The notes below the pieces were generated by a model. It was not told the DNA's origin. It saw only the letters and a list, made by a program, of their open reading frames with translations, and searched no databases. Both the position numbers and the translations under genes were made by a program. This document shows, piece after piece, positions 1 to 10,948 of a DNA stretch of 64,000 bases (position 1 is its first letter; the number at the start of each line of letters is the position of its first letter). The DNA is taken from NCBI GenBank assembly GCA_907163375.1, contig CAJQUW010007815.1, forward strand, positions 310,001-374,000. Direction: 5' to 3'. This DNA comes from Prostheceraeus crozeri (Eukaryota; Platyhelminthes; Polycladida; Euryleptidae).

Positions 1-59
1 CCTTCCGATCATTATTAAAAAAAGTAGCAGGCGTACGAAAATTAGTTCACTTGATGTTA

Positions 60-591
60 CTAACAATTCTTCCTTTCCAGGAAAACGAAGCGCGCGCAGA
101 TGAATCTAATTCCGTGGGCCAGAGTCTCCATGAAACAAAGCACACTTCTGACATCGGATATACACAAAATCTTAAAATGCTCTCTGACACCTGAGAGGTC
201 ACATCCGCTGACAATTAAATTGCGACCAATAGAGCTCTCGGGCAAAGATTTGGATCGAAGAGGAGCACTCCTCCCTTCCATCAACCACTTGGGTATAATT
301 GACCCGTTCGCCCAAGGATCTTTCTGTTCTACCAATGTACTTGCTACTGCAAGCGCACTCAAATTTGTAAGTAACCTTAGAATGAGCAGAAACAGGAAGT
401 TTGCCCTTGGGCGAACTAGCCGGAGTATGAGAGGTCGAAAATGTAACAACCGGTTTTACTACCGGGACACACATAAGAAGAGCCCGAATAGAACGCTTTT
501 CAAACTGGGCTGTTCTATCACCAATAAAAGGGAATTTCATATGAACAGTCTTTCGATCAGGACCAAACACAGACAAAGCCTCAATTAACAT
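60..591 (-). pseudogene. Penelope-like GIY-YIG endonuclease, frameshifted
   Basis: Two overlapping minus-strand frames (591-199 and 449-60) together cover the C-terminal endonuclease of Penelope-like elements, which nicks target DNA. The first frame contains 'YKFECACSSKYIGRTERSL', the Cys-rich lead-in plus the YIG-type core of the GIY-YIG domain; the canonical GIY triplet is replaced by YKF, as is usual in Penelope. The second frame carries the family's tail ('IIPKWLMEGRS', 'SSIGRNLIVSG'). The switch between frames lies near 300-330, so the ORF is broken. The overlapping plus-strand ORF (100-588) is antisense shadow. Family assignment is by motif recognition. Confidence 0.75.
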
Positions 592-659
592 CGAGCACGG
601 TCAAATACCTGTCACTAAAAAACATAGGATAGCTATTATTGAGAAAAATACGTCTCGAC

Positions 660-1491
660 CATATAGTAGGTATATTAGGTAGAGTGGTAACTCCGCATTT
701 ATTAAATCCCCAATGTGCATGCACATTCGATTTTATTAGATGAACTCAAGGGAGATATAGGTGGTACTGTCACCAAATGTGAGATATGAACATTTTTTCA
801 GTCTTGCAGAAATTGCAACGGAATTGACTGATCATGACAGTAATGCAGAAGCAATGATGGTATTTCACAGATTCTCCTTGTCATGACAGCCTTGGAGAGG
901 TGATGTTTATCAAATTAGCAATTCGATGGGTTCCTATGACTTTCATGCTCATCTCAAGTGTATTTTCTCAACGTGATCATGTCACAAGCAACCTGCCACT
1001 GGTAGAGCAAGATCACATAATCAAAGACAATGATTCCAATTAACTTTGAAAGATGTAAATGGTTCAGATTCAAGAAATGAAACATGAATTTAGTGATCGA
1101 ATCATAAAATCATGCCGGTGAAAATTGAATGAAAAGCTTGAAATTTCAGCCAAGAAATCACGAATTATATCACGACTTTTTCATGAAGACTTTCATTGTA
1201 ATAAATTCATGAAATTTCCTTGATAATCAGCTTGATTTCCGCTTAGTTAGGATGTTTTGTCAGCAAATATTCATTCCTTTTCATATCCAACTTGTTTCAT
1301 ACTACTTGTATAGGAGAGTCATCTCGGTAGTATATACATTGGCAAATTTGGCTTTTTCAATAGTGCTCAAATAATTTTTTGGACCACGGGAACGCAATCT
1401 CGACAAAAAATGAATATTTTCATATAAAAATTTTCACTGTATGCAGATACTTTTTTTAGTCGACACTCTTCCTATGCATCCCTGCTCTATG
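660..1491 (+). mobile_element. CATAGAG-family non-autonomous DNA transposon, copy 1
   Basis: 832 bp with imperfect terminal inverted repeats (starts CATATAGTAGGTATATTAGG, ends ...CTGCTCTATG) and a perfect 8-bp target duplication GTCTCGAC at 652-659 and 1492-1499. No coding capacity. The interior is alignable with copies at 3798, 4862, 7192 and 10949. It sits inside the Penelope remnant. An 8-bp duplication fits hAT or P superfamilies; the ends start CAT rather than CAG/TAG, so the superfamily is left open. Confidence 0.85.
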
Positions 1492-1499
1492 GTCTCGAC

Positions 1500-2016
1500 G
1501 TATGTATCTCACAATCAATAGTACCGGGAACAAAAATGCGATAGCTGCGACTCACAAGTGAATGAATCACGCCCATCTTATAAGACCTTGGTACAAAACT
1601 ATAAAAGTTAGTGTAAAGACCAGTCCACGTATCTTTACGAAAACTGAGGTCTGTATAGAGCAGCCATCACGTCTGCGAACACATTTCACGTCAAGGAAAT
1701 TCAGGCAGTCATTCACCCCTGTTTCGCATGTGAAACTAAGAGATGCATGAAAGCTGTTAAAAAAAGCTCAAAAGATGAGAAACAGACGACTCCGACTTCA
1801 ATAAATGAAACAGTCATGGACGTATCGCTTATACAAATCACAATGCGACTGAATAAGTGAGTGCAATCTCTCCTCACAAAAAATCATGAATATGTCAGCA
1901 AAAATTAGGCCCAGCAGACTACGCATGGCGCAGCCATCCAACTGTCTATAATACCTTCCGTCGAAAAGAAGGTGGACATTTTGCGTGCACAGAATCAACA
2001 GTCGACGAAAGTTCAC
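1500..2016 (-). pseudogene. Penelope-like reverse transcriptase, C-terminal part
   Basis: Frame 2016-1798 reads 'YYRQLDGCAMRSLLGLIF' followed by 'RYVHDCFIY'. This matches Penelope RT around the catalytic box, where YVDD is expected, so the first catalytic Asp has become His. A shifted frame then continues with 'CLNFLDVKCVRRRDG' and thumb-like sequence to about 1500, where the MITE begins. The palm upstream of 2016 is gone. Several stops and shifts make it non-functional. Confidence 0.7.
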
Positions 2017-2026
2017 TTTCGTCGAC
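2001..2026. repeat. Perfect 11-bp stem hairpin
   Basis: GTCGACGAAAG, loop TTCA, CTTTCGTCGAC. A second weaker hairpin (CAGAAAA...TTTTCTG) follows within 50 bp. It lies at the truncated edge of the Penelope fragment. Function unknown. Confidence 0.6.
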
Positions 2027-2138
2027 AGAAAAAACAGAAAATCACTTTTCTGTATTTTCTGACTGAGGGGCTGTTTTCAAAAAAATTTACTGAAGCTTTC
2101 AACAAACATATTGCACTGTTTTATTTCTTGTCTCCCAA

Positions 2139-3460
2139 TCACAGACTTGTCTTTAGCATTTCATCACTTACTGCAGTAGTACTTTCTTTACATTCGTCGA
2201 TCTCTTGATGATGTTTACAACTACAAGATCCGACAAAAGATGGCAATGTGAACAACATTCCTAAAAAGGCCAATACACCGGTCGTACGAAAACTCCATTT
2301 ATATGACGGATCCATCGTGTACATCCATGAGGTGAACGGTCCTCCAGAAACCAGACCCAATCCGCCCGTTAACATGAGATAAGCGTGACCGGAATTGAAC
2401 TTATCAGCGCCTAAAATGAAAATTACTGCCTCGTTGGCCAATGGAAATTCTCCGTAAGCCATTCCAGCTACTATACAGCATACTAAGATATAATCATAAC
2501 TGTCAACGAAAGATATGGCTATTGTCGCAGCACTAAGGAAGCTCATCATAGCTATGCATAAACCAATAATAGGAACTCGTGGAACTTTTGCCATTATTGC
2601 ACCTAATATTTTTCCACAGATACTGCCGATTCCAATAGCGGATGCTAGAAATGTCTGTTGACCAACTGTCAGACCTACAACTCGAGCGTAGTTGGATATG
2701 TGGGTTTGAAAACCGGATACGGCTAAGTATAGAAACGTATTTCCAACAAGGAATAGTGGCCACGGAGCGTACAGACAGGCTGCAGCATCAGCCGAAAATG
2801 ATCTGAAGACACTGATGATTGCATTTTTCTTCGGAACCGATGTTTTGTCGGTGTCACTGCTGTTCTCCTGTCGCGGATATATTAACATGACAGCAGCAAC
2901 AAACATATTCAGGTTGATAGCTCCAAGCAAAAGAAAGGCACCTCTCCAGCTATATTCATCTATCAGAAACCGAATCAATTGTGGAAAGATAAACTGTCCA
3001 ATCGCCGAACCGCAACTTCCACACACGAAAGCGATCACACGATATTTTTTGAAGTAATGTGGTATCATGGACAGTACAGCCTGCAGGTTGCAAGCATAAC
3101 CAAGTCCTACGAGTATTCCAAAAAGACCAAACACAGTCATTAGATCTGTGGCAAAGAAGCAGCATATTAGGCCTAAAGATGATAAAATGGTGCCAGCGAC
3201 AGCAGTGAGCGAGGTCCAATCAGAAGATATACACAGTTCGCAAATATACAAGTAATAAACGTGACGGAGTGGTTTATGTTTACCGCCCAAGCTGTCAAAA
3301 TTGAAGATTCTTGAAATTCGTCAAGAAAAATAGTGAAAAAAATAGGACGGGAAAAGTACAAGCCATATATGAAGCACTCACTGAAAACAAAGGCAAGAAA
3401 GATCACAATACCAAATCCTCCATCAATATCAGAAGATTGAGAGCCGGAATTGATCACCAT
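2139..3460 (-). pseudogene. Monocarboxylate-transporter-like (SLC16/MFS) gene, broken
   Basis: The product would be a 12-TM plasma-membrane H+/monocarboxylate-type carrier of the major facilitator superfamily. The N-terminal frame (3460-3173) starts with 'DGGFGIVIFLAFVFSE', the MCT signature 'DGGWGW...' leading into TM1. The main frame (3290-2139, 383 codons) holds the remaining helices, with 'FKKYRVIAFVCGSCGSAIGQ' (TM4) and 'YSWRGAFLLLG'. Between 'LLIGP' and 'AVAGTILSSLG' about 12 residues usual for the TM2-TM3 loop, including the conserved Arg region, are missing and the frame changes near 3200. So it carries a small deletion plus frameshift. It has no visible introns over 1.3 kb, which suggests a retrocopy, but no poly(A) tract or flanking duplication was found. 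An intact locus with a sequencing error cannot be excluded. Confidence 0.75.
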
Positions 3461-3797
3461 AGCGCATAATCTGACTGCTACATTGAGATGCGTGATTTCT
3501 TATAGTCTGGCAAAAGCAATCATTGGGTCGCAAAACTTATGACTTATCGCTATACAAAGCAATCACTCAATTGTTGGCAACCTCAACAGATATTCATTAC
3601 AGCGGCTATTACACTTAATTATCAAAGGTTGATTCTGGCATCAGTCAGCATGCTAGCCACCATATTTACTAGAGAAGAAAGCCTTACATATAAACAATTG
3701 CGGTATAATCATCTTCGGGACTCAATGACTACTTATTCTATCACATTACTTACAACTTCATGCAACTATCATAGGCCTTTTTGTACACATATCATCA
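3461..3797. other. Anonymous sequence
   Basis: No convincing gene, RNA or repeat seen. It contains the region upstream of the transporter-like gene; no clear TATA box identified. Confidence 0.5.
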
Positions 3798-4621
3798 CAT
3801 AGAGTAGGTATATTAGGTAGAGTACTAACTCAGCATTTATGTAATCCCCAATGTGCATGCAGTTTTGATTTCATTAAGTGAACATGAGTCGAGACCCAGT
3901 GCCACTTGTGAAATATGTAAATTTCTAAACTTTAAGAGGAATTAACACGAATCTGACTGATCATGATGGCAATAAGAAAAAAGGAATAGTATTCCACACG
4001 TCACGTCAATTTTGAGAGGCAATATATAGTTTGTTGAATTGGCAATTAGATGGGTCGCCATTACTAAGAGCTCAGCTTTACTATAATAAGATCACATTCT
4101 TAAGCGTGATCATATCAGAAACTGCAACTGAAAGAGCAAAACATCATAATCAAGGAAGCTTATCATAATTAACTTTAAAAAATATTGATGGGTCCTCATT
4201 ACTATTCAGATTCAAGAAATGACGCCATGTGAATCATAAAATCATGCCACTGAAAGTTGAATTAAAAACATGACATCTCAGCTAGGAAGCACAATGAGAT
4301 CTCAACTTTTCCTTAAAGACTTGCAGGACTTGCATTATAATGTGGTTCATAAAGTTTCCTATATCATCAGATTAATTAAGATGCTTCTTAGCGAATATTC
4401 ACTCCTTTTGATATACAGCGTGTTTCATACTACTTATAAAAGGGCTTCATGTCGATAGTATATAAATTTGCAAAGATTTAGCTGTCTAAAAACTGCTCAA
4501 ATAATTTTTTGGACCCCAGGAGCGTAACCTCCGTAGAAAATAAATCTTTTCATGTCAAAATTTCCACTGTATACAAACAATTTTTTGAGTCGACGCTCTA
4601 CTTATATATACTTACTCTATG
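3798..4621 (+). mobile_element. CATAGAG-family non-autonomous DNA transposon, copy 2
   Basis: 824 bp, ends CATAGAGTAGGTATATTAGG and ...ATATACTTACTCTATG. Flanks TATCATCA (3790-3797) and TATCATTA (4622-4629) are an 8-bp duplication with one mismatch. Non-coding, same orientation as copy 1. Confidence 0.88.
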
Positions 4622-4861
4622 TATCATTAATTTTGCCGCTACAAGTTCAATTGCTAAAAATCGGTAACTGAATGTATTGTAACATTATAGAGTCAAAGAA
4701 GATGTAATTTCTTGTACAGTACTTCTATCTACCCGCAAATACTGGTTAAGTGAGGTCACAATTTACTTTTACATGATAGCAGTGAAAACTAATAACTCCT
4801 ATGCCGGGTCTTTGATTTGACAAAAGATTGCCATTCAAATGTCTCTATCCAAAGTTGTCAT

Positions 4862-5329
4862 CATAGAGTAGGGATATATAGGTAGAGTGTCGACTAAAAA
4901 CAGTATCTGTCTGTATACAGAGAAAATTTCTATATGAAAAGATTCAGTTTTTTGCGAAGATTACGTTCCATTGGTCAAAAAATGTTTTGAGCAGCTTTAA
5001 AAGTGCCAAAATTTTGCAAATTTGTATACTACCGACATGGATGTCTCTATAGAAGTAGCATGAAACAAGTTGGATATCAAAAATAATGAAAATTTGCTAA
5101 AAACAAGGCTGCCATAGCAAAGAGGATCTGTAAAATAATTCCTTCTGCATTACAATCATGATCAGTCATTCCCGTGGTAATTTCTTCAAAACCACAAAAA
5201 TGTTCATATCTCACATTTGATATCCAACATGTATCCTCCTCGAGTTCATTTAATGAAATCGAAAGTGTATACACATTGGGGATTTAATAAATGCGGAGTT
5301 GCCACTCTACCTAATATACTTACTCTATG
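4862..5329 (-). mobile_element. CATAGAG-family transposon, copy 3 (internally deleted)
   Basis: 468 bp in reverse orientation, both termini present. Flanks GTTGTCAT (4854-4861) and GTTGTCAC (5330-5337) differ at one base. About 360 bp of the interior seen in other copies is missing. Confidence 0.87.
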
Positions 5330-5674
5330 GTTGTCACAAGATGAAACTCTGCTATAGCATAATCACACACCACTAGCATGTTCATTATTCAAATTGTTTT
5401 TCATTTAGTATTTACTGCGTTTGTGGACAGAGTACCAAGGTCTGGCAATAATCAGAAATTATCAATGATCTTCAATTGAATCAATAATTTTGTCGAAGCA
5501 TCTTATCTGTATCCAGGCAAGAAGAAGCAACACCAACACCAATCGATCCTCGCTACTTGCCTTAATGTCGGCGGTCATAATTGTGACGTGTTATTTATTC
5601 ATTGATTATTATTGCCTTGACAACTGATGTGTGGTGGTGAGGGTATGATCCTGCCAATTGACAGAGTCGCGTAA
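5330..5674. other. Anonymous sequence upstream of SINE
   Basis: No gene recognised. AT-rich, no repeat beyond the flank of the CATAGAG copy. Confidence 0.5.
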
Positions 5675-5748
5675 GTGGCTCGTAGCTCAGTTGGTTAGAG
5701 CACAGGTCTAGTTAACCTTGGTCGTAGGTTCGAATCCTACCAGCCGCA
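5675..5748 (+). tRNA. tRNA-Thr(AGT)-like sequence, probably a SINE head
   Basis: A cloverleaf can be drawn. The acceptor stem GTGGCTC/CAGCCGC has one mismatch, the D arm is AGCTCAGTTGGTTAGAGC, the anticodon stem CAGGT/ACCTT has one mismatch, the anticodon loop is CTAGTTA (anticodon AGT at 5710-5712), and the T arm is GTAGG-TTCGAAT-CCTAC. A and B boxes for RNA polymerase III are well preserved. Two stem mismatches and T at position 37 argue against a working tRNA. The 3' flank recurs at 46.6 kb, which points to a tRNA-derived SINE. A decayed tRNA gene is the alternative. Confidence 0.6.
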
Positions 5749-5805
5749 TATCTTTTGCATGGCAATCTGATCTATCGTCTATTTAATCTCATTGTTGTTA
5801 AATGT
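5675..5805 (+). mobile_element. tRNA-derived SINE, copy 1
   Basis: The tRNA-like head is followed by a tail (ATCTTTTGCATGGCAATCTG and on to about 5800). Head 3' end plus tail is repeated in inverted orientation at 46618-46690 with roughly 90% identity by eye, so the tail belongs to a dispersed unit rather than to a unique tRNA locus. Confidence 0.6.
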
Positions 5806-5900
5806 AAAGAAAAACACTCATTATGTTCCTTACAGAAAAGTCTCATGTAATTACATGAGAAATTGCTCCTATACATTTTTTGAGAATTTGGAAGGTTTTC

Positions 5901-6293
5901 GCTAATATTATAGGAGCATTTGCTCATTTATTATTGGAGATCGCCAATATTACAGGAGCATTTGCTCATTTATTATTGGAGATCGCCAATATTACAGGAG
6001 CATTTGCTCATTTATTATTGGAGATCGCCAATATTACAGGAGCATTTGTTGATTTATTATTGGAGATCGCCAATATTATAGGAGCATTTGCTCATTTATT
6101 ATTGGAGATCGCCAATATTACAGGAGCATTTGCTCATTTATTATTGGAGATCGCCAATATTATAGGAGCATTTGCTCATTTATTATTGGAGATCGCCAAT
6201 ATTACAGAAACATTTGCTCATTTATTATTGGAGATCGCCAATATTACAGGAGCATTTGCTCATTTATTATTGGAGATCGCTAATATTGCAAGA
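5901..6293 (+). repeat. 42-bp minisatellite, nine units
   Basis: Unit of 42 bp containing AGGAGCATTTGCTCATTTAT. Nine copies differ by a few substitutions. Because 42 is divisible by 3 the array stays open in one frame (14-residue repeat, core 'AHLLLEIANIT') for 146 codons from 5880 to 6320. The frame starts without a recognisable promoter or signal, and related non-coding copies of the motif occur at 6.9-7.1 kb, so I treat the open frame as a by-product of the repeat. Confidence 0.85.
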
Positions 6294-6895
6294 GCATTAT
6301 TGAGGATCGTAGGACATTAATGATAGATTAAAATTTGATCATAGAAAAGGTTCAAATGAAATTGCTGATTTTATTGGGCGTTGCTTTCTTTCCACAATTT
6401 TATAAATCAGTGCACTTCAATCCATCATCTTAAGCATCAATTTGAAATTACACTATTACTTGAAAAACAAACTGTTCAGCGAAACAGTAAGAACGTGCGG
6501 TTTCTGGACGCAAAAAAGTGAATGAATGATTCACTTGTGGTGCATCATCATGTTTATCAGCCAGCGCGGGCAGTGGGCACTTGTCAAATCATTTACTCTG
6601 CTTTCTCCCCTAAACGTCCGCTCTGGATGTTTGATATGTGAGTGAATGATGCAAGACTTCAAGTGCTTAGCCGACAAGCCAACCCATAATCTGCATTCGA
6701 CTTATCGAAAATCACATCGGAAGTCTTCAGCATTGGGCCTGGAGATCCCATGCCTGCCTGGTCTTGTTAAACACTCGAGATATGCTGTCACATTTTTACA
6801 TAACCTGAGATGAAATGTAAAATCTTTCTCGTCAATCAAGTTTTTTAAAGAGTGCCTAAGGGAGTTGAAAAATTTGGCGCACTTACTCATGAAAT
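6294..6895. other. Anonymous spacer
   Basis: No gene or repeat recognised between the minisatellite and the GCTCATGAAATTACAGGAG repeats. Confidence 0.45.
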
Positions 6896-7145
6896 TGAAT
6901 ATGAACTGACTTTATTGGAGAAATGCTCCTGTAATTTCATTAACAGAGCAACTGCTCATGAAAATGCGAAAGAAAATTTATTAGTGGCTCACTTGCTCAT
7001 GAAATTACAGGAGATTTCAGGGTTTATTGAGGGAAATGCTCCTGTAATTTCAGTAATGGCGCCATTGCTCATGAAATTACAGGAGATTTCACAACTTATT
7101 GTGGAAAATGTTCCTGTAATCCCGTTATAGGAGGAAAAGCTCATG
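6896..7145. repeat. Direct and inverted copies of a GCTCATGAAATTACAGGAG motif
   Basis: The motif GCTCATGAAATTACAGGAG occurs at about 7004 and 7068. Its inverse (core CTCCTGTAATTTCA) occurs at about 6926 and 7040, with decayed copies around them. It shares the 'GGAGCA..TGCTC' core with the 42-bp minisatellite. The local 22-ORF reading on either strand is repeat-driven. Confidence 0.7.
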
Positions 7146-7191
7146 ACATTAAGTGAGTGGTATTCTTGATACAATGGCTGATTGTCTCACT

Positions 7192-9142
7192 CATAGGGTA
7201 AGTATATTAGGTAGAGTGGTAACTCCGCACTTTTTAAATTCCCAATGTGTATACACTTTCGATTCTATTAAATGAACTCGAGGTGAATATAATTGGGTAC
7301 TATTGTTACCAAATGTGAGATATGAAAAGTCTTGCAGTTTTGAAGAAATTACCACGGAATTGAATGATCACGATGGTAATGCAAAAGGAATTATGGTATT
7401 TCACAGATTCTCAGTGTCATGACAGCCTTGCAGAGGTGATGTTTGTTAAATTAGCATTTCGATGGGTTGCTATATTACTTTCATGCTCAACCTCAATGGT
7501 ATTTTCTCAAGCGTGATCATATCACAGGCAACTGGCGACTGGTAGTGCAAAATCAAATAATCAAAGACAATGATTTCAGTCAACTTTAAAATATGTAAAT
7601 GGGTCCACATCACTATTCAGATTCAAGAAATGAAACATGAATTCAGTGAATCATAGAATCATGCCGATGAAAATTGAATTATAAAATTGAAATTTCAGCC
7701 AAGAAAGCACAATAGGATCTCGACTTTTTCATGAAGACTTGCATTATGATGCGGTTCTTGAAATTCTCTTGAAAATCAGCTTAAGCTCCGCTCAATTAAG
7801 ATGCTTGTTAGCAGATATTCATTCCTTTTCATATCCAACTTGATTCATACTACTTATAAAGGGGCTTCCACGTCAGTATACATAAATTGGCAAAATTTTA
7901 GTTTTTTAAAGCTGCTCAAATAATTTTTTGGGCGGCAGGAATGTAATCTCCGCAAAAAGCTGAATATTTTCATAAAAAATATTTCACTGTATACAGATAC
8001 TTTTTTGAGTCGACACTCTACCTATCAGTGGCGTCGCGTGCTCCCTGACCATAGGCCTTCACTCGGCATTGGAATACTATTTCTATACCAAACACTTTTA
8101 TGTCCCAACATTAATTTTCATAAAGGCTGAATTTTTAATAACAATTTTCCGAACATTTTTTAAGGTCAAGTGAAAGTGCACATGAGGTGATTGCTCATGT
8201 CACTTAACCGCCTTACTCAAGGAGCTGAGATCACTATATCCCCTCTCTGTCCAGACAACATTTTCTCGAGAAAAAAGGAGGCAAGGCCAACAGTTTCTTG
8301 CATTTCTCACGACCTTTCAGCCACTCACATGTTTGAAATTTTGATGCATTAAAATGTCTTGTGTATTTTTTATTTCTTTCTGTGTGAGTACTTTCAATTT
8401 CATGGCAGGTGTTGGCCTACCTTGCTTGACGACTGTCATCTTTTCAGTATATTCCCTTGGGATGAAAGGCGTGGTAAGGATCTCATCTGCAGTACCAACC
8501 ATAGCGTCACATCAATCACGTAAAAGCAAATTATGGAATTCTACTGAATCTGGGTGTTCGAGTCCGATGCATTAGCCTACTGTGCATTCATTGGAGAACG
8601 CTCATCATCTGATCGCAGTCTTGTCTGAACGTCATCCATCGGCTACTGTTGACGTAGTGGCCTCTCTCACATTAAGCGAAGCTAGGAACGATTGGGTTGC
8701 GCTTCCCCGCGCACCCCAATATTTAGGCACCGCTGTAGAATTTCATTGTAAAAGTTGGAGAAGGCAAAGCATTATGTCCATCGGGAGAGCCAATATTGGA
8801 GCGGGCGCGAGCGCGTGCGCTTACTGCCTCACACGCACACAACTCTCTTTCGCTGTCTGAACATCAGTGCTCCGTCTGAACACACGACTAGCTTGTGTGT
8901 CTAATTGTTCGAAGAAAACAGCTGTGATTCAAGCACGAGCTGCAAAACTGTTCACTCTTAAGGTTGAGCGTCTGATTTTGAGACGAAAAGCTATGCACAG
9001 CTATCATGAGAAGCTATCGAATTTAAATGAATGATAACACGTTTCATTTTTATAAATATTGGTAAATAATTTTTGAGGATGCGCCGAAGGCCTCGCAGGT
9101 ACGGAGAAGACGCCACTGCTACATATATATCCCTATTCTATG
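7192..9142 (+). mobile_element. CATAGAG-family transposon, copy 4, with nested element
   Basis: Left end CATAGGGTAAGTATATTAGG at 7192, right end ...CCCTATTCTATG at 9142, flanked by a perfect 8-bp duplication GTCTCACT (7184-7191 and 9143-9150). The right end is separated from the body by a 1093-bp hAT-like insertion (8026-9118), so the element proper is about 850 bp. Confidence 0.88.
8026..9118 (+). mobile_element. hAT-like non-autonomous element nested in copy 4
   Basis: Starts CAGTGGCGTC and ends GACGCCACTG, a CAGTGGCG-type hAT terminus. Flanks CTACCTAT (8018-8025) and CTACATAT (9119-9126) form an 8-bp duplication with one mismatch inside the host element. The interior has only short ORFs and no recognisable transposase. 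A truncated inverted copy of its left half lies at 53889-54440. Confidence 0.85.
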
Positions 9143-10948
9143 GTCTCACTGCTTCAACCAGAGGTGGAACCGGTTTACTGCTGCGGCTATTATCCGACCG
9201 GTGCCGCTACCTGTGTTGCGCATCCGGAGCCGATATAATTTCTTTCCACAACATTCAATTACATACAAGTGAAACAACTTGCATGTACAGTGTACAATCC
9301 CCAGTTCAACAATTCATATTTAATTTCTATGACGATAATTCATTACGCTCATATATCCGCTTTCTGGACGCCTTTCTGTTATGGGTCTATTGAGTACCAT
9401 CAGATGATATGCTGTATATCAGATACCTGCACTACAACAAACTACTGTTTATATAAATCACCATTGGTTCGCTTTAGTCTCAGATACAGTGCATTCGAAC
9501 ATTTGAGTGAGTGAATGATTGAGGTTCGCAGTCATTCTCTGTTGAACGAGTCAAAAGAGCAACGGGAGCGTATATTTCAGAGAGTGAATGGGATAATCCA
9601 AAAAATCGAACGCTCACAATTTCTTGACGGCAAAAGACTCAGTCAGTCAAGTTTTGACCAGAAATGTGTGTGCCGAAAATTCCTTTATATCTTTTGATTT
9701 AGCGAACAGGTGAAGTGAGCGACGATTGTTATGCGTATGTACCACAGAGATGTATTTGTCTGTCGCTGTTACTCTGGAGGTGACGTGCTTTATCTCAGCC
9801 ACTGAATGCAATGCTAAGGAAACGTGTAGAGATATGTCTCTCTTTGGCTTGCGTGATTGGACAAGCGCGCGCAATGCGCAAGGAAAGTTATGTTAGGGAA
9901 CACACGAGCTATCATTGTCACATTGAAGACTGAACATCTGGCATGTGAACAGCACCTATCTTTGACTCAATGCTTCTCCGTGATAAATTTGTCAAATGGA
10001 GTTATTTTTCACATCGTTCGTCTCCTCACGATCTAAATTTACCGACTGTATTGAATTTGCATTGCGTTCAATGGAAAATTGATCTTTCCGCCTGTCGAGA
10101 CTAGTTCTTGGCGTGACCATCAGTATTAAAAAATGTCCTCTCTAGACCAAACAACGCAGACAAGGCAATTTATATCTGTGGGTATAGGTAATCAGAGATG
10201 AGGTTTACGAATTAGCCATACGCATAAGCATATTAGCCATCTGGCGTACCTGATGCAAAATGTTTGCATACACATAGTAATTGCAGCTGGTGATGCATAA
10301 AAAGTGCAAACGGCTGTAACAGAGAACGTACTCAATCTTGAATTCATGCGTCATGCTTCTAATGTAACTAGAGTAATCAACTTAGATGTATGACAATTCT
10401 CCTTCTTTCAAAATTCAAATTACAAGGGTATTATTTTCAGAAAAAATACCCAGAAACACAAATAGCTGATTCTGTTGTGTTATCAATCCTTTGTGGCATG
10501 ATTAACTTTCAGTTGAATGTCTAAAGACAATGACAACTATTAGGTCAACAAAAGACACCAACGCACTTGATTACCCGATCACATTAGCCTGACGCAGTAA
10601 TCGACCGGAATCGGCGGTGGAGACGAGCTCAAACTTTCTTCTCTAGGCCACGCTGATGGTACAAAAGGATCGAGTGCGAGTGAAAGCAGAAGTCATCTCC
10701 AAGTGATATTGACAGCTTGCGACAGCTTATTGTCTGTCCTATTATTATTGACAGAATGCTACCAGCATTTATATTGTAGCAAGACAGCATATCAGCATGT
10801 CATTCAACTGCGTCACACAGTACTGTAGATTGACAACAAAGGTCTGTCACAGTGCATTGAATATCTGAAGAGAATGACAACTATCAAGTTCATGTTAATC
10901 TATTAAAGGTGTATTCCGGTCATTTTTCAAAGTTGATCCGTTTACAAC
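9143..10948. other. Anonymous sequence, 1.8 kb
   Basis: No gene recognised. A loosely conserved direct repeat of about 30 bp (around 10512 and 10858, core GACAATGACAACTAT / GAGAATGACAACTAT) is the only structure noticed. Confidence 0.4.

Larger units (their letters stand above)
1..2016 (-). mobile_element. Penelope-like element remnant, split by a MITE
   Basis: Reading down the minus strand there is a Penelope-type reverse transcriptase fragment (2016 to about 1500), a CATAGAG-family MITE (660-1491), then the GIY-YIG endonuclease region (591-60) and a 3' tail (59-1). Removing the MITE and one copy of its 8-bp duplication GTCTCGAC (652-659 and 1492-1499) joins the two coding parts. Bases 1-55 and about 60-115 match, inverted, sequence at 52115-52175 and 51835-51880, so the tail here lacks about 230 bp present in that second copy. 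The 5' part of the element is missing. Confidence 0.75.

Noticed and set aside
100-588. 162-codon plus-strand ORF
   Set aside because: Antisense to the recognisable Penelope GIY-YIG frames on the minus strand.
2001-2026. Hairpin as a transcription terminator
   Set aside because: No U-tract and a eukaryotic context.
5880-6320. 146-codon ORF as a repeat protein gene; or the array as CRISPR
   Set aside because: The frame is open because the unit is 42 bp; units are contiguous without spacers, which excludes CRISPR, and no promoter or conserved flank supports a gene.
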